Origin: Trinickia violacea
GTDB taxonomy: Bacteria; Pseudomonadota; Gammaproteobacteria; Burkholderiales; Burkholderiaceae
Reading direction: 5' to 3'
Length of the DNA: 64,000 nucleotides
Assembly (NCBI RefSeq): GCF_005280735.1
Contig: NZ_CP040078.1
Span: 806,001-870,000 of the forward strand
Made by a program: the position numbers and the translations under genes. A model generated the notes under the pieces. The model searched no databases and was not told the origin of the DNA. It was given only the letters and a program-made list of their open reading frames with translations. This document shows, piece by piece, positions 47,180 through 55,073 of the stretch (its first letter is position 1; each line of letters starts with the position of its first letter).

Positions 47180-47530
47180 CTGGGTTTGACTGTTTATAGG
47201 TCTAGTACGAATCGTTCGACCTATTTTTAGAGCTAATCCTATTTATATGCATTACGCATAAAATTACATTTTCATCACTGAATCTTGAGCTCAGCCTTGT
47301 CATGAAGAAGTCGCAGTTCAGCGACGATTCAACTACAACCGTCCACGCTACCGGGCTCCCCCAACTGTCAAATATAAGGCCCGTCTTATTGAGTGATCCA
47401 TAGATGAGGCATGGGTCCCAAATCCGATGTTGTCGGAAATTTTTGAGATATCGATCAAGAAATATCGATTGGTGATCTCGAACTGGAAATGCTGGGTTTC
47501 AGTATTCAGGGCGATTGAGGATGCATCGAT
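47180..47530. other. AT-rich gap in the decayed fimbrial region
   Basis: Low GC compared with flanks. An inverted repeat, ATAGGTC (47196-47202) with GACCTAT (47218-47224), followed by TTTTT, is visible. No coding frame is supported. It may carry the promoter for the adhesin gene at 47699. Confidence 0.45.
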
Positions 47531-47698
47531 ATGTCGACAGGGGATTTCGTACAGGTGAACGGCTTGATTCGATGTCGAAGCGTGTGGAAGCTATCGCCGC
47601 GCGAAATCGAGGTGATTCGGCTTTACCTGTCCGAACGGAGCTGTCAGGCGATCCGTACGCGAACAAAGTGCAAGGATAACCAGGGACGAGGAAGTGAG
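47531..47698 (+). pseudogene. Scrap of a LuxR/NarL-type helix-turn-helix
   Basis: In the frame leading into the fimbrial adhesin, KLSPREIEVIRLYLSERS (from about 47588) is the first helix of a LuxR-type DNA-binding domain, very like LSPREYDVLRCCLAGMS in the intact regulator at 51235. After about 18 residues the similarity ends and the rest of the domain is missing. The frame runs in-frame into the adhesin signal peptide, so a fused product is possible on paper, but the adhesin has its own start and ribosome-binding site. Best read as a recombination remnant. Confidence 0.62.
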
Positions 47699-48655
47699 AT
47701 GACGAACACGACGAACGATGCGACGCGCACGGTCTGCGCGCGGGCGCTGCTGCGCATGATGGCCTTGCTTGCCGCAGTAGTGGCCGGCGCGGTACCGCTG
47801 TCTGCTTGGGCGCAAAATTATTACTCTGCCGATGCATTTGGACAACAGATTTCGATCCCGAAGAGCGTGGCTAGCGGCACCGTGCTGGCGCGGCATTACA
47901 TCACGCCGATACAGGCGTGCGGTCAGACGAAGTGCACGGCGACGAGCTTTAACAACTTTCCCAATGGCGGGAGCCTGGGAACCGGCCCGACGATTACGAC
48001 GAACGTGTCGGGCGTGTCGACGCGTCTGCTGATCAATGGCCAGATGTATGCAACTGGGACGTTCGCCACGCCGATCGAGTTTACTCAACCGCTCGAAGTG
48101 CAATTGCTGAGCGATGGCCGGACGAATACAGGCGGCTCTCTTGCGGGCGAGATGGTGGGCTCTCCGTTCTATTTCTCCTTTCGTTATTCAAACGGCGACC
48201 TTCTAAGGGTCTACCTGGGAGGAAGGATCACGCCGATCGACGGCACCTGTTCGGTACCGGCCCAGACCGTGACATTGCTCGACGCGACGTTGAAACAATT
48301 CGGCGACGTCGGCTCGACGGTCGGCACGCAGAGTTTCCAGATACGGATCAACAATTGCCCGCAGGGATACAACCGCGTCGGCTACACGCTTAACCCGACC
48401 GGCGGAGTGATCGCGAATGCGCCGGGCGTGCTGCCGCTTACCGCTGGCTCAACCGCACGCGGCGTGAAGATCCGGGTCGCTGACAACAAGGGCGTGCCCG
48501 CGATCTTCGGCACGTCGATCAATGTGGTCGATTACAACAAGGCGACGGGTGGCTCGTACACGATTCCGATGGAGGTGTCCTACGTCAAGACCGACGCGAC
48601 GATCCAGTCCGGCACGGTGAATGGCGCGATGACCGTGCTGCTCGACTATCAGTGA
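47699..48655 (+). CDS. Orphan fimbrial (type 1-like) adhesin
   Basis: 318 residues from the ATG at 47699 with GAGGAAG upstream. Signal peptide MMALLAAVVAGAVPLSAWA is followed by a ~150-residue N-terminal domain (YYSADAFGQQISIPKSVASG; two Cys in ACGQTKC) and a pilin domain of ~150 residues. The pilin domain contains DGTCSVPAQTVTLLDATLKQ, FQIRINNCPQGYNRVGYTL and GVKIRVADNKG. It ends SGTVNGAMTVLLDYQ, the usual donor-strand end with penultimate Tyr. Two-domain tip adhesins of chaperone-usher pili look like this. No chaperone, usher or intact major subunit is nearby, so export and assembly would need another locus. Confidence 0.85.
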   Translation: MTNTTNDATRTVCARALLRMMALLAAVVAGAVPLSAWAQNYYSADAFGQQISIPKSVASGTVLARHYITPIQACGQTKCTATSFNNFPNGGSLGTGPTITTNVSGVSTRLLINGQMYATGTFATPIEFTQPLEVQLLSDGRTNTGGSLAGEMVGSPFYFSFRYSNGDLLRVYLGGRITPIDGTCSVPAQTVTLLDATLKQFGDVGSTVGTQSFQIRINNCPQGYNRVGYTLNPTGGVIANAPGVLPLTAGSTARGVKIRVADNKGVPAIFGTSINVVDYNKATGGSYTIPMEVSYVKTDATIQSGTVNGAMTVLLDYQ

Positions 48656-48795
48656 CGTCGAGTCGTCACTGCCCAGCGCGGCTCGCTCGTATTCGGCACT
48701 TGTTTTCGCGATAAAACTGCCGAAACACCGTGCCGAGATCGATGCTGCAACAGGTCACTCGATCGGTGGAGAATAATATCGAGATATAATCGGTG

Positions 48796-48809
48796 CGTTA
48801 TGCATAACG
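48796..48809. promoter_or_regulatory. 14-bp perfect palindrome before the broken response regulator
   Basis: CGTTATGCATAACG is a perfect palindrome in an AT-rich stretch about 60 bases before the regulator remnant. It could be an old operator. A degenerate relative (TGCATTACGCATAA) occurs near 47248 in front of the adhesin region. Confidence 0.4.
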
Positions 48810-48853
48810 AATAAACACGAGACGTCGCGCACGGCGTCGCATTCCGGATAGGG

Positions 48854-49194
48854 GTGACCGACGGACGAATTTTCGGTTCGAGTCGTAGTGGCAGACGATC
48901 ATCCCGTGATGGGGCATGGCATTGTGCAGGGGCTGGGCGGCATGCCGAATCGACGTGGTCGCGCCCGTCTCGTTTCTGCGCCGGCGCTACTGGCAATCGC
49001 CGATCGTGACGGTGACAATGCTCAAAACACCGGCGGTATTCCGCGCGCTGCTGCAGCTCGGCGTGCAATGCATCGCGAGCAAGTTCGATGCGATGTCGCG
49101 CATGATTGCCGCCGTGCATGCGGCACACTCGCAAGGCCATTACCTGTCGCCGAAGGTCCGGCCGCTTGTCCTTGCTGAGCCGCGGCTCAGTTGA
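48854..49194 (+). pseudogene. Response regulator remnant: frameshifted, internally deleted receiver domain
   Basis: One frame reads VRVVVADDHPVMGHGIVQGL and GGMPN, the start of a NarL/RcsB-type receiver. At about 48950 the homology moves to the next frame: IDVVAPVSFLRRRYWQSPIV, TVTMLKTPAVFRALLQLGVQ, CIASKFDAMSRMIAAVHAAH and SQGHYLSPKVRPLV. Between VVA and the SFLRRRY block the segment with the phospho-acceptor Asp is missing. The DNA-binding domain is also absent after 49194. A frameshift near the start (GTG at 48854 is out of frame with the receiver) adds to the damage. It cannot be functional. The intact regulator at 51235 is a related paralogue. Confidence 0.78.
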
Positions 49195-49241
49195 ATACCG
49201 GTTCATAGACGTCAGCGCTGTTATCTGCCCAGGAGTCCATA

Positions 49242-50498
49242 TTGAATAGGTTTTTAAATGAAGAGCGTCGCGCGTCGTATCGCGCTTCATGTGGTTGTCA
49301 AAGCGCCCTTGCCGCAAGCGTAAGCAGACGTCTGACGGAAAGACTGTCTCGAAGGGAGGTGGTCAAGAGCATCGCTGCCGGCCTCGCCGTTTCATCACTC
49401 GGCTTTGCGCCGGCTGCGTTCTCGCAGCCGGACGATCGTCCAATCGTGCTCAAGGGCGCACGAATCTTCGACGGTAGACGAAACGCGCTGATCGAGGGGC
49501 AAGACGTCGTCGTGAAGGACAACAAGATCACCGGCCTCGTTCCGACCGGGCAAGTGACGGAAAACGTGGATGTCGTTGACTGCGTGAACAAAGTCATCAT
49601 GCCCGGCATGATCGATGCGCACTGGCATTCCATATTTGCCGCGGTGCCGCCCAGCGTAGCGCTCTCACCCAATATCGACGTCAACTACGTCTACTTGCTT
49701 GCCGCTCAAGAAGCGGAAAAAACGTTGATGCGGGGCTTTACGACCGTCCGGGACGTCGGAGGACCGTCGTTCGCATTGAAGCGGTTCATCGACGAGAGCC
49801 GGCTTCCCGGGCCGCGTATCTATCCGTCCGGCGCAATGATTTCACAGACCTCCGGCCATGGCGACTTCCGCAATCGCAACACAGTCTCCAATCCCGCGCT
49901 ATGTGCGATAAGCGCCGCCGAAGTGGCGGGGGCCTCGGCCATCGCAGATGGTGTCCCCGAGGTGCTGAGGAAAACACGCGAGCAACTGAAGTTGGGAGCC
50001 AGTCAGATCAAGATCATGGCCGGTGGCGGCGTGACATCCTTGTTCGACCCGCTCGACTCGCTGCAGTACACGAAAGAGGAGATGCGCGCGGCGGTCGACG
50101 CCGCAAGCGATTGGGGAACCTACGTTTGCGCGCACGTGTACACCTCTGCGGGAATTCAACGCGCTCTCTCGTGCGGCATCAAATCGATCGAGCACGGCCA
50201 GTTGGCTGACGAAGAAACCGTGCGGAAAATCGTCGACGCCGACGCATGGTGGAGTATTCAACCCTTTCTGGTCGACGAAGACGCCAATCCCCAATCAACC
50301 GAGGAACAGCGTGCGATGCAGCGGACTATCGCCGAAGGCACACTGCGCTCGTTCGAGTTGGGTCAAAAGCACAAAGCCAAGATGGCGTGGGGAACGGATA
50401 TCTTGTTCAACCCTGCAGGTACCAGGAGGCGCACACCGTGTCGGGCCTCAAGGGGGCGCCGCCCGGATACGTCGGTTATGGCGAGGGCGGCGTGCTGA
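49242..50498 (+). pseudogene. Tat-exported amidohydrolase, C-terminally truncated by a junction at ~50419
   Basis: TTG start with AGGAG eight bases upstream. A long basic leader carries a twin-arginine signal, LSRREVVKSIAAGLAVSSLG. The enzyme part shows the metal-binding pair His127-x-His129 (MIDAHWHS), a Lys in QIKIMAGGGV, His in CAHVYTSAG and IEHGQ, and the final Asp in AWGTDILFNPAG, so all catalytic ligands are kept. After about residue 392 the sequence switches to foreign DNA (a tssH fragment in another frame) and stops 26 codons later. Related enzymes (imidazolonepropionase-like/prolidase-like) have roughly 60-80 more residues closing the barrel, so the product is probably inactive. Confidence 0.8.
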
Positions 50499-51127
50499 CC
50501 GAGGCGGTGCGTCGGCGGCCATACTCGGTCGTGCTGCTCGACGAGATCGAGAAGGCGCACGGTGACGTGCACGAAATGTTCTTCCAGGTCTTCGACAAGG
50601 GGTACATGGAGGACGGGGACGGCCGCCTGATCGACTTCCGCAACACGACGATCCTGCTGACGAGCAATGTCGGCGCGGAGCTCAGCGCGAGCCTGTGCGC
50701 CGACGAAGCATTGGCTCCGGACGTGGAGGGCCTGCGCACGGCGCTGGCGCCGGAGCTTTTGAAGGTGTTTCCGGCCGCGTTCCTCGGGCGCGTGACGCTC
50801 GTGCCGTACCGGCCGCTCGAGCAGCAGTCGCTCGCGCGCATCGTGCGCCTGCATCTCGATCGCGTCGTCAAGCGCATGGCGGCACAGCAAGGCGCCGAGC
50901 TGACTTACGGGGGCGGCGTGGTCGACTACGTCGTCGTCCGTTGCATCGTAGAGGAGACCGGCGCGCGGCGCCTGATCGGGTTCATCGAACAGCACATCCT
51001 GCCGCGGCTTGCCGCGCTGTGGCTCGATGCGGTGTCGTCAAAGCGGGCGCTGGCGCGCGTGGCGATCGAGGTGGCCGACGGTTCGGCGCCTCCTGCGACA
51101 GCGCTTCTATTCATGGAACAGCATTGA
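50420..51127 (+). pseudogene. tssH: C-terminal fragment of T6SS ATPase ClpV/TssH
   Basis: From YQEAHTVSGLKGAPPGYVGY onward the frame matches the second AAA+ domain of ClpV: Walker B SVVLLDEIEKAH, sensor 1 TTILLTSNVGAE, arginine-finger region FPAAFLGRVTLVPYRPLE, sensor 2 EETGARRLIGFIE, and the small C-terminal domain to ALLFMEQH. The N-terminal ~640 residues, including both Walker A motifs, are missing. ClpV recycles the contracted TssBC sheath of type VI secretion. No other tss gene is present in the window. The frame is open to its natural stop but has no start of its own. Confidence 0.88.
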
Positions 51128-51234
51128 GCGGCGTCGATGACGCCTGCGTGCAAGGCCCGCTCGTGCGGGCTCCACATCCGGCGTGCCGGCACGCGGGCGA
51201 AGCGACGCCGCGCCGTATCAACCGGGAAACGCAA

Positions 51235-51957
51235 GTGAACGAAAACCAGTCGCCGATACGCGTCGCCATTCTCGACGATCATCCGGTCGTCCGGCATGGC
51301 ATGCGGATCTGTCTCTCTGGCCAGCCTGATATCGAGGTGGTCGGTTGCTTCGAGCGGTCGCGCGATCTGCTCCAGTGGATGAGGAAAAATCGAGCCGACG
51401 TGCTCGTGCTCGATTACTCGCTCGGCCCCGGCGAAATCGACGGCATCGCCCTGATCCGCGCGATCCGGTCGCGCTTCGCAGGCAGCCGCATCGTGATCTC
51501 GTCGTCGTTCAATGCGCCGACCACGGTCGTGTTGACGGCAATGGCCGGCGCGAGCGGCTTCTTCAGCAAGGAGCAGCACCTGAGCGAGCTGGTCGGCGCG
51601 ATCCGCAGGGTCAATGCGGGCGGCACGTACTGCGACCCGTCGTTGGGAATGGGCGTCGCCGTAGCGTCGACGCACCTGGGCATGCATGCGCCGCCGTCCG
51701 CCGCCGAGTGCGCCGAGGCGGACGGCACGGTGGACGGGAACTGCCGCGCCGCGTTGTCCCCCAAGCTGGTCTTGAGTCCCCGCGAGTATGACGTGCTGCG
51801 TTGCTGCCTTGCCGGAATGTCGCTCATGGATATCGCACACAAGTTTTCCCGGAGCCCGAAGACGATCAGCACGCAGAAGAACGCGGCGTACCGCAAGCTC
51901 GGTATCCAATCCGACATCGAGCTGTTCGGCAGATTTCAGGACTTCACGTTGGCTTGA
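51235..51957 (+). CDS. NarL/RcsB-type response regulator with LuxR helix-turn-helix
   Basis: 240 residues from a GTG start (GGGAAA upstream). The receiver opens IRVAILDDHPVVRHGMRICL. Phospho-acceptor is Asp60 (DVLVLDYSLGPGEIDGIALI), with Ser-Ser in IVISSSFNA and Lys in GFFSKEQHLSELV. A ~55-residue Ala-rich linker leads to the DNA-binding domain: LVLSPREYDVLRCCLAGMSL, MDIAHKFSRSPKTISTQKNA and AYRKLGIQSDIELF. No kinase gene is adjacent. Regulators of this type in Burkholderia and Bordetella relatives often control fimbriae. The broken paralogue and fimbrial remnants next to it support that reading. Its last 14 bases overlap the convergent GST gene. Confidence 0.9.
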   Translation: MNENQSPIRVAILDDHPVVRHGMRICLSGQPDIEVVGCFERSRDLLQWMRKNRADVLVLDYSLGPGEIDGIALIRAIRSRFAGSRIVISSSFNAPTTVVLTAMAGASGFFSKEQHLSELVGAIRRVNAGGTYCDPSLGMGVAVASTHLGMHAPPSAAECAEADGTVDGNCRAALSPKLVLSPREYDVLRCCLAGMSLMDIAHKFSRSPKTISTQKNAAYRKLGIQSDIELFGRFQDFTLA

Positions 51958-52690
51958 CGATGTGTGCCGGCCTGAAGTGCCGCGATAGCCGCCTCGCGTT
52001 TCTCCCGATCCGCTCGTGTATCGCCTTGCAATGCCGAACGAGATTCGGCCGCGACAGCACATAGCCCTTCAACGGCGTATCGATCTCGTAGTAGTAGATG
52101 TTCGCGACGCAGCCGTAGATCGCGGCATCGATCGTGGCCGGCTTCGGCCCGAAGACAAACCCGCTGTCGCCGAGCAGATCGGCCACCACGCGCAGATCGC
52201 CGATGCCGCGCTCATACGCCTGATCCGGCTCGTAGCGGCCGATGCCCTGATAGTGATACCGCAGCCGGTTGTACTCGCTCGCGGCTTCGAGCGCGCTCGC
52301 GGTGACTTCGGGGTGCGCCGCCATGAACGCATGGCAGAACGCGGGGCGAAAGCGCTCGTCGCGCCAGCGCGAAAAGCTCATCGGCCAGTACAGGTCGTCG
52401 AGCGTGCGCCGCACCAGGAAGTCGAGATTCGATTGCCCCGCGGAGAGCGCGCCGTCGATGCGCAGATCGTACTTGCGCTTGAGGTAGGCGATGATCGTAT
52501 CGCTATCGCCGATCGATGTGTCGCCGTCGACCAGATACGGCAACTGTCCGCGGGGCGCCTCTTTCGGATCGAGAATGTGCTTGTGCTCGAAGTCGAGATC
52601 GCACAAGCGCATGAACGCATAGACCTTCAGACCGAACGGATTGTTGTCGGCGACGCCGAACAGGTCCGGATAGGAATAGAGCGTCGGCAT
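51944..52690 (-). CDS. Glutathione S-transferase family protein
   Basis: 248 residues from the ATG at 52690 (another in-frame start lies eight codons earlier). The N-terminal thioredoxin-like domain has LYSYPDLFGVADNNPFGLKV and HILDPKEAPRGQLPYLVDGD, with the glutathione-binding Asp/Ser pair in IGDSDTIIAYLKRKY. The C-terminal part is all-helical, with LLGDSGFVFGPKPATIDAAI (the N-capping Asp motif) and RPNLVRHCKAIHERI. The subtype resembles Tom70/metaxin-like or fosfomycin-unrelated GSTs with a GST_C6-like tail, but this is uncertain. Cytosolic; substrate unknown. Confidence 0.88.
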   Translation of the reverse strand: MPTLYSYPDLFGVADNNPFGLKVYAFMRLCDLDFEHKHILDPKEAPRGQLPYLVDGDTSIGDSDTIIAYLKRKYDLRIDGALSAGQSNLDFLVRRTLDDLYWPMSFSRWRDERFRPAFCHAFMAAHPEVTASALEAASEYNRLRYHYQGIGRYEPDQAYERGIGDLRVVADLLGDSGFVFGPKPATIDAAIYGCVANIYYYEIDTPLKGYVLSRPNLVRHCKAIHERIGRNARRLSRHFRPAHIVKPT

Positions 52691-52864
52691 GAGCCTCTCC
52701 CGTGATGGCGACACGATGCGGCCGGCGCCGAGGGCCGTCGAGGGCGCTCAGGGCCGGCCGCAGTGGGTGATCGTGACACATGGAGGGGCGGCTCGACTGT
52801 GACCCAGCGAACGCAGCCAATGCGCTGACGAAGCGGCTGCGCGAGTCGGCATCAGGACGCTGTT

Positions 52865-53047
52865 CTAAGCGGCGAAGTCATCGTTGCTGTCGGGGATGGC
52901 GGCCAGCAGCTGTTCCAGGCTATGCCATCCCAACCGCTCGGCCATGCTCGCAGCGAACACGTACAGCGTGCTCGCTGCGCCGCCGCGTACAGGATTGCGT
53001 TCGCGCCGAACGTCCAGCGCGATGCGCAGCAAAGGACACGTATGCAT
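52865..53047 (-). CDS. Possible small protein (60 aa) downstream of the NmrA-like gene
   Basis: Starts MHTCPLLRIALDVRRERN and continues AASTLYVFAASMAERLGWHS and LEQLLAAIPDSNDDFAA, which reads like real protein. AAGGA lies eight bases upstream, and the start is only 13 bases past the stop of the preceding gene on the same strand, suggesting one transcript. No family recognised. The alternative is a short conserved tail of no function. Confidence 0.48.
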   Translation of the reverse strand: MHTCPLLRIALDVRRERNPVRGGAASTLYVFAASMAERLGWHSLEQLLAAIPDSNDDFAA

Positions 53048-53060
53048 GCGATGTTCCTTC

Positions 53061-53948
53061 TCAACGGGTAGCGAGTGCCGGCATCAGTGCGGCCAACACT
53101 TCGCGCGGCGTCGTCGCGCCGAAACGCCGCTCGCCGACACCGTTTTCGACATCGATCCGTCCTGCATTCGTCGCGTCGTAGAGGTCGGTGATGAGCTGCG
53201 CGTGATTCGCGTTGAGCCCCGCACGCAGCAGGGTCGGCGTCCATTGGTCGCGTGGCAGCGCACGCGCGACGACATCACGGTGGCTCGCCTCGCTCAATGC
53301 GTGGGCGACATCGTTCGGACTGTAGCGGTGACTGCCCTCGATACTCACCACGCGGGCCGTATGGCCCGTATTGCGTTCGAGCAGCAATTGCGCCGCGACA
53401 ACGCCGACGTCGTGTGCCGACACCATCGGAAACTTCCGATCGACTGGCTGATGAAAGCTCGGCAGCACGCCCGTTGCGAGTGCGACCGGCATGACGCGAG
53501 CCCAGTTCTGCACATGCTCCGCCGAACGCAGCAGCGTGAGGTGTCGCACTGCTTGCTTGAACTGCGCTTCGAGATGGTGAAAGACCATCGTGATGCCCGT
53601 GTCCGCATCGAGCTCGGCGCCGTAGTCGGACAGCGCGACGACATGCAGCGCCGGATACGCGCTCAACGCCTTGGCGGCCGTGTCGACCACGCGCCGCATT
53701 GCGTCTGCGGGCTCGGCGTCGCCGCGCGCGACGGGGCACAGCATCTGCGCACTGTGCGCGCCATCGAGCGCGCGCACGACCGAATCGCCATCCATCAGAT
53801 CGCCCAGCACGACTTCGCACCCGAGACGCGCGAGCGGCTCGCCTTGCGCCGCATTTCGCACGACAGCGCGCACAGGCTGATCCGCGCGCCGCAGCGCCGC
53901 TGCCGACGTCTGCCCCACTTTGCCCGAAGCACCAAAAATCACGAACAT
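53061..53948 (-). CDS. NmrA-like NAD(P)-binding reductase
   Basis: 295 residues from the ATG at 53948 with GAGGAG seven bases upstream. The dinucleotide fold opens MFVIFGASGKVGQTSAAALR (Gly-x2-Gly-x2-Gly), followed by VRAVVRNAAQGEPLARLGCE, VVLGDLMDGDSVVRAL and HVVALSDYGAE. YSPNDVAHALSEASHRDV marks the C-terminal part. The catalytic Tyr of classical short-chain dehydrogenases is not in its usual context, so it may be a redox sensor or a quinone-oxidoreductase-type enzyme such as QorB. It is divergent from an AraC regulator, with 193 bases between, and is its likely target. Confidence 0.87.
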   Translation of the reverse strand: MFVIFGASGKVGQTSAAALRRADQPVRAVVRNAAQGEPLARLGCEVVLGDLMDGDSVVRALDGAHSAQMLCPVARGDAEPADAMRRVVDTAAKALSAYPALHVVALSDYGAELDADTGITMVFHHLEAQFKQAVRHLTLLRSAEHVQNWARVMPVALATGVLPSFHQPVDRKFPMVSAHDVGVVAAQLLLERNTGHTARVVSIEGSHRYSPNDVAHALSEASHRDVVARALPRDQWTPTLLRAGLNANHAQLITDLYDATNAGRIDVENGVGERRFGATTPREVLAALMPALATR

Positions 53949-54141
53949 CACTCGACTCCTCGATCCATGACACGGAGCCAAGCGTAAGCCGCCCCGCAGG
54001 CGGATGCGCGCAGGCAAGGATGCTCGACAGCAGATTCGGATGACGATCGAGTCGTGGCGCACGGCGAGCGCCATATGACCCTCAGCAGGAAAATGCAAAT
54101 CGCAGCACAATGCGCAATTCGATGATCGAAAGGCGCAAGCG

Positions 54142-55041
54142 ATGAAAGCCGTCACCTCCTCCTTGATCTCTCATTCCGCTGCCCGCGTGAGCCTGCGCTC
54201 GAGCGCAGCGCTTGGCTGGTCAGGCTTTGGCGCGCAAATGCTGGGCATTGCGGCGGGGTTGCATCGCATCCCAGCGATGGCGGTACATCGCGTCGGCGTG
54301 CATGTGGGTGCGCCGGTCAGGGCCGACTGCCGGTCCGATGGCAAGCGCTATGTGCGCATCCAGGCGCATGGCGATACCGATGTGATTCCCGCGGGCCTCG
54401 AGGGCGAATGGCGCGACGACGCGAGCTGCACGGTGCTGCACGTCTGGATGACAGACGAGTTCGTCCGCAACACGTTCGATCAACTCGGCCTGCGCGCTTC
54501 CGACGCGCAGATCCGGCATCAGTATCAGATCCGCGATCCGCGTCTTCAGCATCTGGCGTGGGCCATGCGCGCGGAACTCGAAGCCGAAGACGCCTCCGAT
54601 CCGCTCTATGCCGAGAGCCTGTGCACGGCGATGGTCGTGCGGCTCGCGGGTGCCTCGGCGTCACGCGATGAGCGACGGCGCACGCTGACGCCGCGTTCGG
54701 CGGCGCGCGTCATCGACTACATCGAGGCGCACCTCGACGAACGCTTGACGCTCACCGAGCTTGCCGCACTTGTCGAGCTGAGCGTGCCTCACTTCAAGGT
54801 GCTGTTTCGCGAGACCGTCGGTGTGCCTGTGCATCGGCATGTCGTGCAGAGGCGCGTCGAGCGCGCGAAGGCGCTGCTGATGCAAGGCCGCCTGAGCGCG
54901 AGCCAGGTCGCGCTCGAAGTCGGCTTCGCACATCAGAGCCATATGGCGCATTGGATGAAGCGGCTGCTCGGCGTCACGCCGCGCGATATTGCACGCGAAG
55001 GCGTGGCGCCAAGCGAGATGCGGCTGATCGTGTCGCGATAG
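54142..55041 (+). CDS. AraC-family regulator divergent from the NmrA-like gene
   Basis: 299 residues. The N-terminal ~180 residues (IPAMAVHRVGVHVGAPVRAD, GDTDVIPAGLEGEWRDDASC) form a sensing domain of the kind seen in AraC proteins without a clear cupin His cluster. The DNA-binding part has RVIDYIEAHLDERLTLTELA, ALVELSVPHFKVLFRETVGV, RRVERAKALLMQGRLSASQV and EVGFAHQSHMAHWMKRLLGV. It probably controls the divergent reductase gene. No ligand can be inferred. Confidence 0.9.
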   Translation: MKAVTSSLISHSAARVSLRSSAALGWSGFGAQMLGIAAGLHRIPAMAVHRVGVHVGAPVRADCRSDGKRYVRIQAHGDTDVIPAGLEGEWRDDASCTVLHVWMTDEFVRNTFDQLGLRASDAQIRHQYQIRDPRLQHLAWAMRAELEAEDASDPLYAESLCTAMVVRLAGASASRDERRRTLTPRSAARVIDYIEAHLDERLTLTELAALVELSVPHFKVLFRETVGVPVHRHVVQRRVERAKALLMQGRLSASQVALEVGFAHQSHMAHWMKRLLGVTPRDIAREGVAPSEMRLIVSR

Positions 55042-55073
55042 CCGCGTGCTGTCCGCCCTGACAGACAACATCT

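Noticed and set aside
47196..47224. ATAGGTC/GACCTAT inverted repeat followed by TTTTT, considered as a terminator or insertion-sequence end.
   Set aside because: The stem is only seven bases with a 15-base loop, no gene ends there on the plus strand, and no transposase or target duplication is visible.
50410..50425. CTGCAGGTACC at the amidohydrolase-tssH junction, which contains adjoining PstI and KpnI-like sites.
   Set aside because: A cloning artefact was considered, but overlapping six-base sites occur by chance in GC-rich DNA, the flanks are native-looking, and no vector sequence is present.
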